Numbered from the stretch's first letter, positions 33,678-45,489 are shown. The stretch is 64,000 nucleotides of DNA from Solanum dulcamara (GCF_947179165.1 NC_077248.1:47828232-47892231); one strand, 5' to 3'. Notes: generated by a model not told the origin, from the letters alone. Numbers and translations are program-made.

Positions 33678-34790
33678 TGTTACGAGCCAAGCTTGACTCT
33701 AGGTGTGACAAGACGATTAGAATCTCGAAAGACCCTAACCAAGCCTCTTATTATATCATACATGAGCATACATAAGGTAATTAAAGAAATAAGACTAAAT
33801 CATAAGAGTGGAAGCAAAGTCTCAACTCAATAGAAAGACAACACAGATTTCATGAACATCCAACATTCCTCTACTAATCTAGATGAGGGCATAAGACATG
33901 CTCATAGATCACCCAATTACTAAAAGATAAAGTCATAAAATGATAAAAGATAAATGTTTCATCCTCAAAGCATGAAGACTCACCAACTATGATAAAATAA
34001 AGCTCAACTCTAGCCATGAATAGGAGATGTGTGATAATCGTCGGTCCTTACATTATAATAAAATATAAGAAAAAGTATGTATTAGTACATGGAATGCACC
34101 AAGTATATGAGAAACTTGCATGAACAATGATAATAGGACATACAAAATATAAGCATGGGATGCATGACCAATATCGTGAAAACATGGATAAAACACGAAA
34201 CTATTTGAAGAACATCATCATCATATGGTCAATGCATCATAAACATCATAAGGCCTTATATCATTTCATATACCTTTGTGTGGATAAGATCTTTAACTGA
34301 TAAATAAGACCATGCAAGCTATAACATAGAATTTGATATAACTCCCACAACGAGAAAGGAGAGGCTATTTTTCCAAAGTAGACTCCGTGAAAATATCATA
34401 ACATCATGAGAAATATGTGGATCAACTAGCTAGGCCATATTGGCAAGAACCTATGCAGGCAACGTAGTTAGGGACTAAAGATTGCTACTAGGATTTCCTT
34501 GGGAAACTACTTGAGCTTCTGGACCGAACCCCGCCTTAATGTCCTCTCGGTGCTTTGTCATTATCCCAATGAAAAGTCATAAATCATAGTCATTAACATT
34601 ATTAGGAAAGATAATGATAGATATCAATCCTCATTATCAAATAATCATTAAAGTAGCTCATTACCATGATTGATTCGCAAAAATCCATGAGTCGATAAGA
34701 AAAGTCTTTCACCTCTTTAACATGAGTGTATGAGGAAAACCCATCACAACCTTTGGGTGAGTGGAAGAGAAGTGAATAACAAGTAAAAAG
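33678..34790 (-). mobile_element. LTR family B fragment
   Basis: It starts TGTTACGAGCCAAGC and is homologous to 4800-5530 plus 6601-6740 and to the reverse complement of 6740-8264. It preserves the uninterrupted target site of the hAT-like element (CAAGCTATAACAT). The right boundary is approximate. Confidence 0.6.
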
Positions 34791-35349
34791 TTTTTTTTAA
34801 CAAAAGTAGGTCACTATCCAAGTGTCAAACAAATAATAGAGGCTCATATAACTTTTATTGGTTGTGCATCTACCATTGTAATTTTTCTCCTCTTTCTTGT
34901 TACAAATGTACTTATTTGCAAAAAGATAAAAGGAAAAAGAAACAGAGCGTTTCTATTAGTCTTGTGATGTTACTTCATAAGTAATTAATCCTAGGTCTTC
35001 TTTTCGATTTCACGTCAGTCACTTGATAATTTTTAAAAATGTACTTTGTTATTTGCATAACAAAGTGCTTCATACATGCTAATGTTAAACATGCATTGAA
35101 CACAATGTCATATATATACTACATGTAAAATATAGGTTCAAAATCGAGTATTTATTGAAATATTAGATTTTTTTTTCGCACATATATCTATGCCCCAGCC
35201 GTGTGTCAAAAGTTCAAGGTTCACTTGAACAATTGAACCTATACCTTCTTAACTACACTGCACATAAGTTGACAACCGCAAAGACACCATTGAAAACTTT
35301 CTACTTCACCACGTAACGCAAAAGCACAATTTCACTATCTAGCCCATGA
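34791..35349. other. Non-coding stretch downstream of RDM1
   Basis: AT-rich sequence with no ORF or repeat that I can identify with confidence. A direct echo of GTTCAAGGTTCACTTGAAC near 35208-35226 is palindromic. Confidence 0.5.
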
Positions 35350-35602
35350 GGCCGTTTGGATTGGCTTATAAGCTGTTTTCAGCTTTTTTGAGTGTTTGAC
35401 TAACCAACTTAAAGCCATTTTGTGCTTAAAATAAGCCCCAATAAATTATTGGGTTTATTTAGATGAACTTATTTTAAGAAGTTTATAAGTTGAAAACAGC
35501 TTATAAGTTAAAAAAAAAATTGGTCTGCACCTATTTTTTTTTTAACTTATAAACAGTTTTTAACTTATAAGCTGCTTAAAAATAAGTCAATCCAAACAGG
35601 CT
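35350..35602. mobile_element. MITE, about 250 bp, GGCCGTTTGGATT terminal repeats
   Basis: The left end GGCCGTTTGGATTGGCTTAT and the right end (read inward) AGCCTGTTTGGATTGACTTA form terminal inverted repeats. Internal TTATAAGCTGTTTTCAGC and GAAAACAGCTTATAAGTT extend the symmetry, so the whole element could fold into a long hairpin. No clean target duplication is visible. This motif is common in Solanaceae MITEs. Confidence 0.85.
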
Positions 35603-35775
35603 ACATATGTTCACTGCATCAACATGTGAAATGAGGAGAAAAAGCATCCATATGATGCGCATTTTTTTTTACATAGATGGCTGTTTGGGGAAGAGTGATG
35701 GAGAGATGGGATTGATTCTCAAGTAGAAGGCTCATGAGTCTAAACCAAGTCCATGAAGATAGATCGACAAAGAAT

Positions 35776-38700
35776 CTATTTTGATGAATTCAGCAGCTTA
35801 GGGAAAATTGCATCAACATGGACATGATACATTGGATCAGCAAGCCAAAGTCTAGCAATGTAATGATGAGACGATGTTGACCTGTGAACTTCTTCAATAA
35901 GCCAGATGGTTGCTTCAGCTTTGCTAGGATCGATGATGGTATCTAATGGAACGTCTTCATCATCAGTACCAAACCTCATTTGATCCAACTTCTTCATGTG
36001 GACATTGGTCAGGTAGTGTAGGGGTTGCGCATATAACTCCTTCATGGATGCAGCCAATCCAACCCATGAGGTGAAAGGGATAACAAAACCACACTGGGGG
36101 AATTGGGACCACCTTCATGTACTCTTGGTACATTCTTGCTCTTCTTAAGATTGAATCTGTAATACAGAGCTTGTAAGACTAGTGATACGAATATAACACA
36201 TTAAGTAAAGATGCATTGTAACCTTGCACTCTAGTCACTCATGTGGCAACTAGTTTGAACCAAGACTTGAACATAAAATCTTTGAAACAATATCCATACT
36301 CACCAAAAAAAAGTAACTCATTTGAGAGTCAATACTATCATCAAAGAGACCTCTCAAACTTGCACTTTCACATCAGAAATTAGTTAAAGTATCTGAACAG
36401 AGATTTATGCACGAGAATTTTCCTTGGGACATCCAGCTTCTATTAAATGAAAGCTACTTCTAGCCAGAGATTGTCGGTTAATTGGTACAGATCGAAAGGA
36501 AGCAAAATAGATATACGTCTTTTCTCCCAAATTTGACAAGGCTAAAAATTTGGCATGGATGGGTATCTTCTAAACCTTTCCCATCTAATTTTCTCATTTT
36601 TGACTAACCACACCCAAAAAAAAAAACTACACCTCATATTTTGCTTCCCGTCTTCACCAGCCCTTCTTTCTTTTCATCCCATGTAAGAGTTTCTTGATGC
36701 AAAATAGCCTCTTTTTTTCTTATTTTATTTTATAAGTAGTAATCTTTTCTTTATTGTCTCACGATCTATCTATTGGAGAAGAAAACCAAAAGCAATACCT
36801 AAGCATCTAGCATTTGTCCAAATGCAGCATTTCATTTTCATTTTATGAGAATCTCCTAATTCTAAAATTATCCTTATTTTGTTACCATTGGCAAGGTTGC
36901 AGAAAACTTGTTTGAAAGAAAAGAAAAAGTTTTCATCATTTTCATCCCGAAACAAAGTTTATACTGCATTGCTCATAAAACTCATACAGATCTAAAATCA
37001 AGTTCTCTTAAAAGTCATACAGATACAAAATCAAGAATGAACGAACAGAAAAAATCTATGTGCGTTCTGCAATTGAAAGCAAAATGATGAGATAAGAGTA
37101 TGAAAACTGAGTGGACCTTAAATGTCCTTCCGCATTCTCTTTGTGCACACTCAAAGAGAAGGCTTTCTTGTAGCTGGTGGTTGTGTTCTGGACATAAGCT
37201 GGAGAAAAAGGGAAAGAGACCAGATGGGAGAGGTCTACAGGAGAGACAAGAAAATTAGGATCTCTGATTAAGTAGGTAATTCAACTACCAAAAAACTATT
37301 AGCATTAATACTCCCTTTAGTCAACAAATGTGCTATCGCACTTCCCTTAGTTTCCAATATTTGATGAATTATAAACGGACTTTTCAGCTGGTTATTGGTT
37401 GTGGAAGTGACTGTAATGGTGTTTCAAGAGTTGATGCACTACCGTTGGCTTGCTTTGAGGTTGGGCAAGACTTGTCTAGTTGGGTAGGAGAGAAATACCT
37501 TAAAGGAGGATAGGGTGTAAAAATTGCTTCGAGAAATTGAAAAAGAAGTAAATGGGAGATGAATGATCTCAGAGAGGATAAGCAAAGGAGTTTTGGGAAG
37601 AAAAAAAAATAAAAAGTGGTGTATGAAAGAAGAGCTAAAAGCAAGGAAAGAGCTAGAGTGCCAGGGGAGAAGAGGGGTGGGGAGTAGATAAATTTGTTGT
37701 CATTAAAAATAAAAATTATTTCATGAACAAGAGGAGTTTGAATGACCCTAATAATAGGCTAAGTTGCTCAGACTCGGGTGTAGGTATCCGAGACGAGTGC
37801 GAATCCGAGAGTCGAAATCTAAATTTTAAGATTCGAGGATATGAATCCGAATATGGATACGGGTGCAGAGATTCGGCTAAAGAAATTCAACATTATAAAA
37901 ATATGGTTATAAAGATATTCTAAATTATCAAAAAAGTTAACATGCTACTAATTAATTTAAAAATTATCACTCATTTTATATGGAAAAAATAGTTATAAAT
38001 AGCATAACCTAGATATTTGAATAAAATTTGATTATTTACGTGTTAGTGTCACAACTCAAAGAAATAAAAGAGCCATTACAGTGAACGCGGTATAATTTGT
38101 AATTAAAGTAATTTGTTTGTTTCTTTCTTGTTCAAAGAAATTTGTCCTCTCTTTCTTCTTTCAAGAAACCTTTTTCACCTCTCTCTAGTGTCTACTTCTT
38201 TTCCCAAGACAACTTATAATTAAAGTAATTTGTTTGTCTATTTCTTCTTCCGAGAAATTTGTCCTCTCTTTCTTCATCCCTAAAACCTCTTTCACTCCTC
38301 TATGGTCTCTGCAACTTCTATTAGCTATTCATTTATCAGCTTTGTCGGAGAAAATCTGTTCTTGACTCTGGTCAAATTATCCAGATGGGGTTGATCGAAT
38401 CTGAGACGCATCCCGCACCAGTGCCAGGTCATGTTGAGATGGGTTCAACGACAAAAATGAAGAGTCTGCGCAACATAGATAATAAGGCTACCATCAAAGT
38501 AGGCTTTAGGGAGTGGGGGCAGATGTGATAGACATTCAAGAAACAAAAATAGAGGTCTTGACAGATAGCCTTATTAGAGGAGTAGAAGAGCGTGCATGTA
38601 TTTGGTTGGGGGGGGGGGGTACGGTGGGTGAAGCAAGATTACATTTTGGCTTGGGGAAGTGCAGGAGTTATTCTTATGCTTTGGGATACTAAAAAAATGG

Positions 38701-41700
38701 AGCATCTGGAGGTTAACAAAGGGGAGTTCATGGTAGGGGTACGATTCAGAAACATTGGGAATGGAGTAGTGGGGTTTCGAGGGAGTTTATGGACTGATAG
38801 GGGAGGGTCAAAATAGATTTTGTGGGACAAGTTAGGATATGGAATGGTGAGGTGGGATACCTCTTGGGAGTTAAAAGGGAGGGGGGTATTCTAATACCAT
38901 TCAATTCTCGAAGAATAGGTTTGGGTGTGGGGTGGTGTCGAGGGCCATAGAGGAGTTTCTGAAGTTCATTGATAATCACCTTCTTTTTGATTTGCATGTG
39001 ATAGGTATCTCTTTTACTTGGTCCAAGTAGGAGAATTCAACTTCTAGATCAAGAATAAACAGATCCCTAGTGTCAACTTCAATGATCCTAGAGCTTACAA
39101 GGATGGAGATCCTCGAGTTCATGACTAATGACTCTCTAGGTCATTTTTGAATTAATGTATTCATTCGTCGTTTAGAGCATTTCTATAGTGATCCCGAGTC
39201 ATTTATGACTTTCTAGCACTGACTGTTCGGTTGTCTGGTCATTCATTTGGGTTTTAGGCCCGTTTTCTTATTTTGGAACTTTTTGAACTTGAAAAGTTGA
39301 TTTTGATCATCACATCGGGTAAACGACCTTTAATGGAATTTGACAGTTCCATCAACTCTAGAATGGCCAAATTAGACTAGTGGCATGGTCGGCACGAGTA
39401 TCGAGGCTTTTGGTACGAGTTTGGGGTCATTTGGCATTTTAACCTTTGAAATTTGGCCTAAATTAGAGTTTGCTAAATATCCTTGGAAAACGCACTCGGA
39501 TGAAAATTCCATCAGCACGGTTAGTTCTAAAAATGTCGAATTTGGTCTAGAATGACTCTTTGTGTGCTTTTCGGGGCTTCTAGTCTAATTCTGAGGCACA
39601 TTGTGGAATTTGGCTAATAATGGCATTTAGGTGTGGGACCAAATTTTTGTCAAAATGTCCTTATATGGAAATTTTAACTACGTCATTTAGCTCAGAACGT
39701 CAAATTGATGGGGTAGCATATCTCGCTTGTGCGCACGAAATTCCGAACGAATCTTGAGCACTCATTGGGGACTTGGGTTTATGTCTATCGGGCTTATGGG
39801 AGTCCGCTTAGATTTTACTTTTAACTTGTGCACGAGCGTACTCATCAAGTTTATGGGAGCCTGGTCGGATTTAGTTAACTACTCTCCTTTTCTTTGTCTG
39901 TTAGTACGCTCATATGTATACCTATTCGATTTCTCATTGTTGTTTCTGGTGGTGTTAGGTTCTCGCATTTCATATTGCTTTTGTTTTTCTTGCTCAGTCG
40001 GCCTATGATGCCTATTGGGTACCTATTGTTTTGGTACTCATACTACATTTTGTATTTGTTTTTGTGATGCAGGTCGGAGCACCAGCTACCAGCGTTGATC
40101 TCGAGCCAGCTGTAGTCAGACTTGGAGGCAAAGGTGAACACACAGCATTCTAGATTTGCCCGTCTTCTTTTGTATATATTGACTTGTCTTTTCCTTTTTG
40201 AGATAGTCTAGTTTTTCTGGTCCACTTTTGGGATGTGTAATCATTTTGTTAGTATCTCTGTACATGTGACTTCCAGGTTCTGGGAGGAATATTTTATTTG
40301 TATATAGTTTTGGCTTGCTTCCGCTTCTTGTATGATTCCTGTTATTTATGTTATGGTTTATTTGAGTTTACTCTTTCTGCCCTTAATCCCATTACTTGTA
40401 GTTTTGGGATACGGGTTAGTTTGCCTACTGATGGGTTATAGTAGGTGTCATCATTACTCGAGGAATCGGGTTGTGACATTATGGTTTTGAATGTTGATGC
40501 CTCTGTCCCTTTAGTTACCCATACATTGCTCTACATAACTAGAAAAGGTGTCATGATGTACAGTTCTGGAGATTGCTATGTTCTTCACTCTTCCTGAAGC
40601 ATTTATGAATTTTGGGATTTTCTAGTCTACCTCTAACCATCTAGCATTAACTATCACCTCTGGAGTAATAATTATGGCTCGACTACCCCCTTATATCGCA
40701 ATAAAATTGATGTACCTTCCATATATCATTGTTTTTAAGAGTGCAGAAAAAATCATCAAAATGGTCCCTTTATTTTACCCCTCCCAAGGAACTCTCACCC
40801 CTTTTGCTCACTTGGTGACTCGAATCCAAAACCTTAGGATTGGAGGTGAAGGGTGCTTATCATCCTAGCAACCCTTTCTTATCACAAAACGGTCCCTTAT
40901 TTTCCATCTCTGACTGTCAGTGATTGTTCCTTGGATGTTGTATTAAATACATGACAAACCCACTGCATAACTTTAAGGCTTAAAGTTACTCGCCTCATCG
41001 AATTTCTGTTGTGTTCGACCCACTCAAACCACGTTCTGATTCTGAGAAAAACTTTATGATATCTAAAGACTCAAAACCAATATCACGATAAATTGTATCT
41101 TCACTCATGTTGTAAAAAAACCTAAGTTTCTAAGCAATCATTGGAAAACGATTGAAAGAAATTGTGCTTGCCACTTTGAAAATCCTCTGAAAAGCACTAC
41201 AACTGGCTGGAAAGATGAAAGGAGGATGTTGGAAGCTATCACAGAATGTGATTACTTAGGTTAAGAAGACAAGGAAGAGATTTTCCGGCTGAAGAGCCAC
41301 CGGAAAAGGGTGTTTCACCCCATAAGAAGTATGAGAGAAATATCTTGGTATATGTGCGCAGGAGCATTTTTCCAAAGAGAAAAACTTAACTATCCCCCGT
41401 TTAGATTTTATTAACTCTCTTACTCTGGATCAGCAACCAATTTTTTTAGTTTTGGTTAGCACCCTGTTATTCTATATTAGGAGTTAACCAAGCTTATCTT
41501 GTAATTATATTACATCTTCTTGATACCATTAATGCAACACCTTACTTCAACAAATGATATAATGGAAGTTCTGCTTTTGCGCATATTGTAACCACAGACA
41601 ATACCATTTTTAGGACGGAAAAACAAACTGTTTACAAAGTATATTTCAAATCACTTCTATTGGGATGCTCTTAGCTTACATTATTCAAACAAGTGGAACT

Positions 41701-42363
41701 GAAGTGCTATTAGATGATATGTGTGTGTTAGCATAAAAGCTTCATATAAAGATTTCATGTGAAGATCCTGCATGGATGAACTTCATTACAGAATGCCATA
41801 ACACCAAAGACTATAAGACAAACGGTGGGAAAGATGTAAGATGGAATTAACAAATTCATTCTACCAATCTTTACTTATGCATGAACTGCTTGCTAATGAC
41901 ACTTCAGCAATCAACAGTTTGATGTGATAAATCTTGACCAGATAGTTAAATTCCTACCTCCATCTTTAATTCCCAAGTTTCCATATTAAAGGAGGACGCA
42001 AGATTATGCTAACAGCCCAATAAGATCCTCAGGTGTTGAGGAAAAACATAAAAATTCTCTACCTATACTATATATCCCAAACTTAATGAAGAGAAGATTT
42101 GTTTTTCTTTTTATTTAACAGAGATAAAGCAACAGATAATTATGTGAATTATGTCATTTGTTCAGCGAGTAGATTGAGAGAATCACTAGACAATTATGTG
42201 AATTATGACAAGTACCTTTAGAATCATATTCGCTAACAGGTTGATCAATGGTGATACTATTTTTCATCCATTTGCTTTCCGTTTTACAGTCATCTGTATT
42301 AGAGGAAGACGAGTCACCTGATGATATCTCTACCTGGTCACCAAATGGCACTACTCCTTTCAT
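35776..42363 (-). CDS. RDM1: RDM1-like gene (RNA-directed DNA methylation 1), two coding exons, frameshifted
   Basis: The coding exons are 42363-42216 and 36156-35776. The first encodes 49 residues from ATG ([16 protein letters not shown]...VSEYDSK) and ends in phase 1 at AAAG|GTACTTG. The second begins after TTACAG and completes the codon in frame with [19 protein letters not shown]. The C-terminal block [47 protein letters not shown] and [17 protein letters not shown] closely resembles Arabidopsis RDM1, a small protein of the DDR complex (DRD1-DMS3-RDM1) that helps Pol V in RNA-directed DNA methylation in the nucleus. Between VPIP and IPFTSW the spacer is 16 nt, so the frame slips (about 36082-36100). 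Translation would then enter a wrong frame and stop at 35965-35963. A two-base loss in a GT run is the simplest reading. Splice sites are canonical, so this is a genomic gene copy rather than a processed one. Confidence 0.85.
37757..37925. repeat. Fragment of a dispersed repeat (GTTGCTCAGACTCGGGT terminus)
   Basis: AAGTTGCTCAGACTCGGGTG, followed by GATACGGGTG/GAGATTCGG text, resembles one end of a short interspersed Solanaceae repeat with GTTGCTCGGACTC termini. The other end is not present. Confidence 0.4.
38098..38312. repeat. Imperfect tandem duplication, 117-bp period
   Basis: AATTAAAGTAATTTGTTTGT occurs at 38101 and again at 38218. In each copy GAAATTTGTCCTCTCTTTCT follows. The sequence is pyrimidine-rich. 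Confidence 0.85.
38515..39078 (+). pseudogene. L1-type LINE endonuclease remnant
   Basis: The plus strand encodes [18 protein letters not shown] (about 38517-38570), matching the catalytic QET motif of apurinic-type endonucleases of plant L1 elements. It continues with [18 protein letters not shown] (about 38660-38715), [14 protein letters not shown], and then [13 protein letters not shown] and [11 protein letters not shown] (about 38990-39075), the F-T-W and S-R-(I/L)-D-R-F-L-V-S region. Several stops and a frameshift occur, and a G12 run lies at 38608-38619. No reverse transcriptase follows because an LTR begins at 39122. It lies antisense in the RDM1 intron. Confidence 0.8.
39122..40478 (+). 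mobile_element. Partial solo LTR, family G
   Basis: It starts TGACTAATGACTCTC and ends GGGTTGTGACA. It is homologous to both ends of the LTR at 58776-62335 but lacks most of that LTR's middle. Shared blocks include CTGACTGTTCGGTTGTCTGG (39221) against CTGACAGTTCGATTGTCTGG (58871), and GGTACTCATACTACATTT (40032) against GGTACTCAAACTACACTT (61891). No matching target duplication was seen. The ORF at 39727-40008 is LTR sequence. Confidence 0.7.
40755..40876 (-). mobile_element. tRNA-derived SINE (SolS-like) fragment
   Basis: The minus strand starts GGGTTGCTAGGATGATAAGC, an A-box-like head. It continues with ACCCTTCACCTCCAATCC and GGATTCGAGTCACC, a B-box matching the tRNA-type GGTTCGANTCC core, and then GAGTTCCTTGGGAGGGG. 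This order matches the Solanaceae SolS SINE body. It lies in intron 2 of RDM1 in the same orientation as the gene. Confidence 0.75.
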
Positions 42364-42371
42364 AACTGTAA

Positions 42372-42988
42372 CTGTGCAGAGAAAAAGAAAATAAAAAACA
42401 AACATGTTAGCAGCTTATACAAATGAAAACTTTGATGAAACTATAGTAACTTTAATTGGACGGGGACAAAAAGGCAGTGTCTACTCCCATAGATGAAATG
42501 CATAAAGAATATGACTACACTCTAAGAAGGAAATTACTAATCAATGAAGTGAATTAGCAACCGGACGGAATGCCATACAATTTCTATAGATGGCTTCTGC
42601 ACATAAAAACCTGATTATCAAGTTAAAGTTAAAGTTCATCTCAAATAGCAGATTCGACAAAATTCATGTAGGGCTAATGTGTACAATCTATCCTCCCCTC
42701 CAGTGTAAAGCGACAGTACCATGAGAGATAAATTTAAAGAACAAAAATCAGACGCGCGAATGACAGTTCAGATATACACAGATACAAAAGCTTGTACAAT
42801 TTCAATAGACGCTTATTTTGATTTCTTTGCATAAAAACCTAATTGTCAAGTCTAATATCCAACATCATCTCAAATAGACAATTTTAGCAGATTCAAAAAA
42901 ATTCATGCCCAGATCATTTTTTTCTTACCATAACAAGGAAAATGGACTAGGGCTTATCAGAGGAAATTTGGCGAGAAGCATAACTTAC
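42372..42988 (-). other. Intron 1 of RDM1 (within the 5' UTR)
   Basis: It starts with the strong donor GTAAGTTATG (42988 downward) and ends with a polypyrimidine tract and TCTGCACAG at 42372, eight nucleotides before the ATG. No inserted element is recognised in it. Confidence 0.7.
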
Positions 42989-43065
42989 ATTTGAATTTCG
43001 ACGGACAAAGAGATGAGTCCGGAGAGCACTAAGTTCGCCTACTGTTGAGCTTTCTCCACTATCTG
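42989..43065 (-). other. Putative 5' UTR exon of RDM1
   Basis: A higher-GC stretch without an in-frame start ends at ...AATTCAAAT|GTAAGT. The upstream limit is unknown. The Copia 3' LTR lies about 140 bp upstream. Confidence 0.5.
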
Positions 43066-43205
43066 GTCAAAAGAAAACAAACAAGCGTCCAACTAGTTAA
43101 TAATTTATTCATATCTCAATATTATTTATAAAAAGTGAAATAGTTTGATAGATTCAAAAATAATTATTACTATTTTAAAAAGACTAAAAATAAAAAAATT
43201 GTAAA

Positions 43206-43455
43206 TATTATGAAAATAAACGAAATTTAGCAAAATGAGGCGGAGAGAATAATAAAGAAGAAAGAAGAAACCGTGGAGAAGAAAAGATTGTCGTGTATAT
43301 ATATTTTCTCTATATTCATTTATATCAATCTTGCCAATATATAGGCCAAGATTAAGAGCAAATACCAAGTGGGCAAGTTGTCCACTTAAAAGTGGAGCCC
43401 ACTTGGAAAATAACATCCAATTTGCTCAATTGATAGTAACATCCAATACACAACA
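43206..43455 (-). repeat. 3' LTR of the Copia element
   Basis: In element orientation it starts TGTTGTGTATTGGATG and ends TTTTCATAATA. A TATA-like CCTATATATTGG lies near its middle (about 43335-43347). It could act as a promoter toward RDM1, whose UTR exon begins about 140 bp downstream. Confidence 0.9.
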
Positions 43456-43489
43456 CTCTCCCTTGGATGTCTATAAATCCATACATGTT

Positions 43490-43665
43490 GTGCCTCGTTA
43501 AAATCTTACTAAGAAAAATTCAGTGGAAAAAACCCCAGTAAAGAAAAAAGAGTACACACATCTGGTAATACGCCTTGAATGTTGTCTCATTAAAAACCTT
43601 ATTAGGAAAATCTAGTGGGACAAAACCTAGACTAAGGAAAAAAGAGTGCAGCACATATTATACTC
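43490..43665 (-). repeat. Two imperfect ~70-bp repeats in the Copia 3' UTR
   Basis: CCTCGTTAAAATCTTACTAAG...AAAAAAGAGTACAC and CTCATTAAAAACCTTATTAGG...AAAAAAGAGTGCAGC are adjacent, similar copies just inside the 3' LTR. Confidence 0.7.
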
Positions 43666-43881
43666 CCCCTGATGAAGACATTATTTAATATCTCGAAGAT
43701 GGCGCATTCCAATCTTGTATCTCAATTTCTCAAAGGTTGAAGTTGGAAATGTCTTGATAAACATATCTGCTAAATTATCACTTGAACGAACTTGTTGAAC
43801 ATCCATTTCACCTTTCTTTTGAAGATCATGGGTAAAGAAGAATTTTGGTGAAATATGTTTGGTTATGTCTCCTTTGATGTA

Positions 43882-44217
43882 TCATCCCTTTAATTGAGCT
43901 ATACATGCAGCATTGTCTTCATACAATATTATTGGAACATCTCTTTTCAAAGAAAGGTCACATGTTTCTTGAATGTGTTGAGTTATGGATCTTAACCAAA
44001 CACATTCTCGACTTGCTTCATGAATGGTTATTATCTCTGCATGATTTGAGGAAGTGGCAATCATAGTTTGCTTTGTTGAACGCCATGATATAGCTGTACC
44101 ACCATATGTAAATAAATAGTCTGTCTGCGATCGACCTTTATGGGGATCAGACAAATATACCGCATCTGCGTAACCAATCAATTGTGACGTGGATTCATTT
44201 GAGTGAAACAATCCCAT
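43882..44217 (-). pseudogene. Copia RNase H domain
   Basis: The 111-residue ORF contains GYADAVYLSDPHKGRSQTDY (catalytic Asp region), TSSNHAEIITIHEASRECVW (catalytic Glu) and LYEDNAACIAQLKG (catalytic Asp). This is the usual Copia RNase H with its acidic residues kept. It is separated from RT by stops, so the polyprotein is not continuous. The gap to 44490 (ORF 44263-44490, PLSTPMIVRSLDINKD and IPYLSAIGALINLANNFRTD) is the connecting part of the same polyprotein. Confidence 0.9.
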
Positions 44218-44557
44218 ATCTGTGGTCCTTCAGAGGTATCTGAATATATGCTTAATTCCATTCTAGTATCTTCGTGTTGGGGAAGAATTAAATCTTACTA
44301 ACAAGTTTAGTGTGAAAGCTATATCTGTTCTAAAATTGTTGGCAAGATTTATTAATGCACCAATTGCACTAAGGTATGGTATTTCAGTACCAATAAGCTT
44401 TTCATCATTTTCATGAGGTCGAAATAGATCTTTATTAATATCAAGAGATCTCACAATCATTGGGGTACTCAGTGGGTGTGCTTTATCCATGTAAAATCTT
44501 CTTAAAATATTTTCTGTATATGTTGATTGATGGACAAATATCCAATTTGCAAAATAT

Positions 44558-45064
44558 TCAATTTGTAGACCAAGACAAAATTGTCTTTCCGAGGTCTTTC
44601 ATTTCAAATTCCCTTTTCAGACATTTTAATGCCTTTGAAAGTTCTTCAGGAGTTCTGATAATATTCAAATCATCAACATATACTGCTATTATTACAAATT
44701 CAGATTCAGACCTTTTCATAAAGAGACAAGGGAAAATTGGATCATTTTTATATCCTTCTTTTAGCAAATATTTGCTAAGACGATTGTACCACATTCGTCC
44801 TGATTGTTTTAGCCCATATAAAATTTTTTGAAGTTTTATTGAACAAGTTTCCCGGGAATCTTTATATATTTCATGCATTTTAAATTCTTCAGGAATTTTC
44901 ATAAAGATATCGTTATCTAGAGAACCATAAAAATAGGTTGTACCGACATCCATCGTATGCATGCCAAATTTTTCATAAACTGCCAAATTTATAAGATACC
45001 TGAAAGTGATTGCATCCACCATAGAAGAATATGTTTTCATATAATCAATGTCGGGTCTTTGCAA
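44558..45064 (-). pseudogene. Copia reverse transcriptase domain
   Basis: The 168-residue ORF begins after RPDIDYMKTYSSMVD and includes MDVGTTYFYGSLDNDIFMKI (first catalytic Asp), LQKILYGLKQSGRMWYNRL and AVYVDDLNIIRTPEELSKAL with the YVDD active site. The catalytic residues look intact. The N-terminal fingers lie in other frames at 45065-45230. The ORFs on the opposite strand (44460-44831, 44957-45226) are shadows. Confidence 0.95.
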
Positions 45065-45258
45065 AAATTCTTATGCCACAAGTCGTGCTTTATATCTTAC
45101 GACTTCATTTTTCTCATTTCTTTTTCGCACAAAGACCTATTTGTATCGACTAATTTAATACCTTCAGATGTTCGGACTATCGACCCGAAAACTTCGCATT
45201 TTTCAAGCGAAACTAATTCAACTTGAATTGCATCTTTCCATTTTGGCCAATCATTCCT

Positions 45259-45489
45259 CTATCTACATTCATCGACAGATTTTGGTTCAAGATCCTCATT
45301 TTGTTGCATTATTTTCATAGCCACATTATAAGTAAAACTATTATCGATAATTACATTATTTTGGTTCCATATTTTTCCTGATGAGATATAATTTATTGAA
45401 ATTTCTTTATCATTTTCAGGCGCCTTAACCTCTTCCAAGGTTTTATCAATTGTTATATCTTCTCGCTCTTCTTGAGCAGGTTCCGTCAT
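45259..45489 (-). pseudogene. Copia integrase-RT linker segment
   Basis: The 76-residue acidic ORF (EDITIDKTLEEVKAPEND..., ending PKSVDECR) corresponds to the variable linker between integrase and RT. It has no catalytic role of its own. Stops occur on both sides. Confidence 0.65.

Larger units (their letters stand above)
36157..42215 (-). other. Intron 2 of RDM1, about 6.06 kb, transposon-loaded
   Basis: The donor is GTACTTG (from 42215) and the acceptor ends TGTATTACAG (at 36157). It contains an L1 fragment, an LTR, a SINE, a tandem duplication and another repeat fragment, each listed separately. The stretches 36157-37756, 40479-40754 and 40877-42215 hold nothing that I recognise. The short ORFs at 36770, 37328, 37384 and 40674 have no domain support. 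Confidence 0.75.

Noticed and set aside
37130..37240. Possible extra exon (ATG in [14 protein letters not shown]) with a pyrimidine tract and AG before it, on the minus strand
   Set aside because: There is no GT donor at its end and an early stop, and the RDM1 codon phase already joins 42216 to 36156 exactly.
44460..44831. 123-codon plus-strand ORF
   Set aside because: It is the exact antisense of the Copia reverse transcriptase, a shadow frame.
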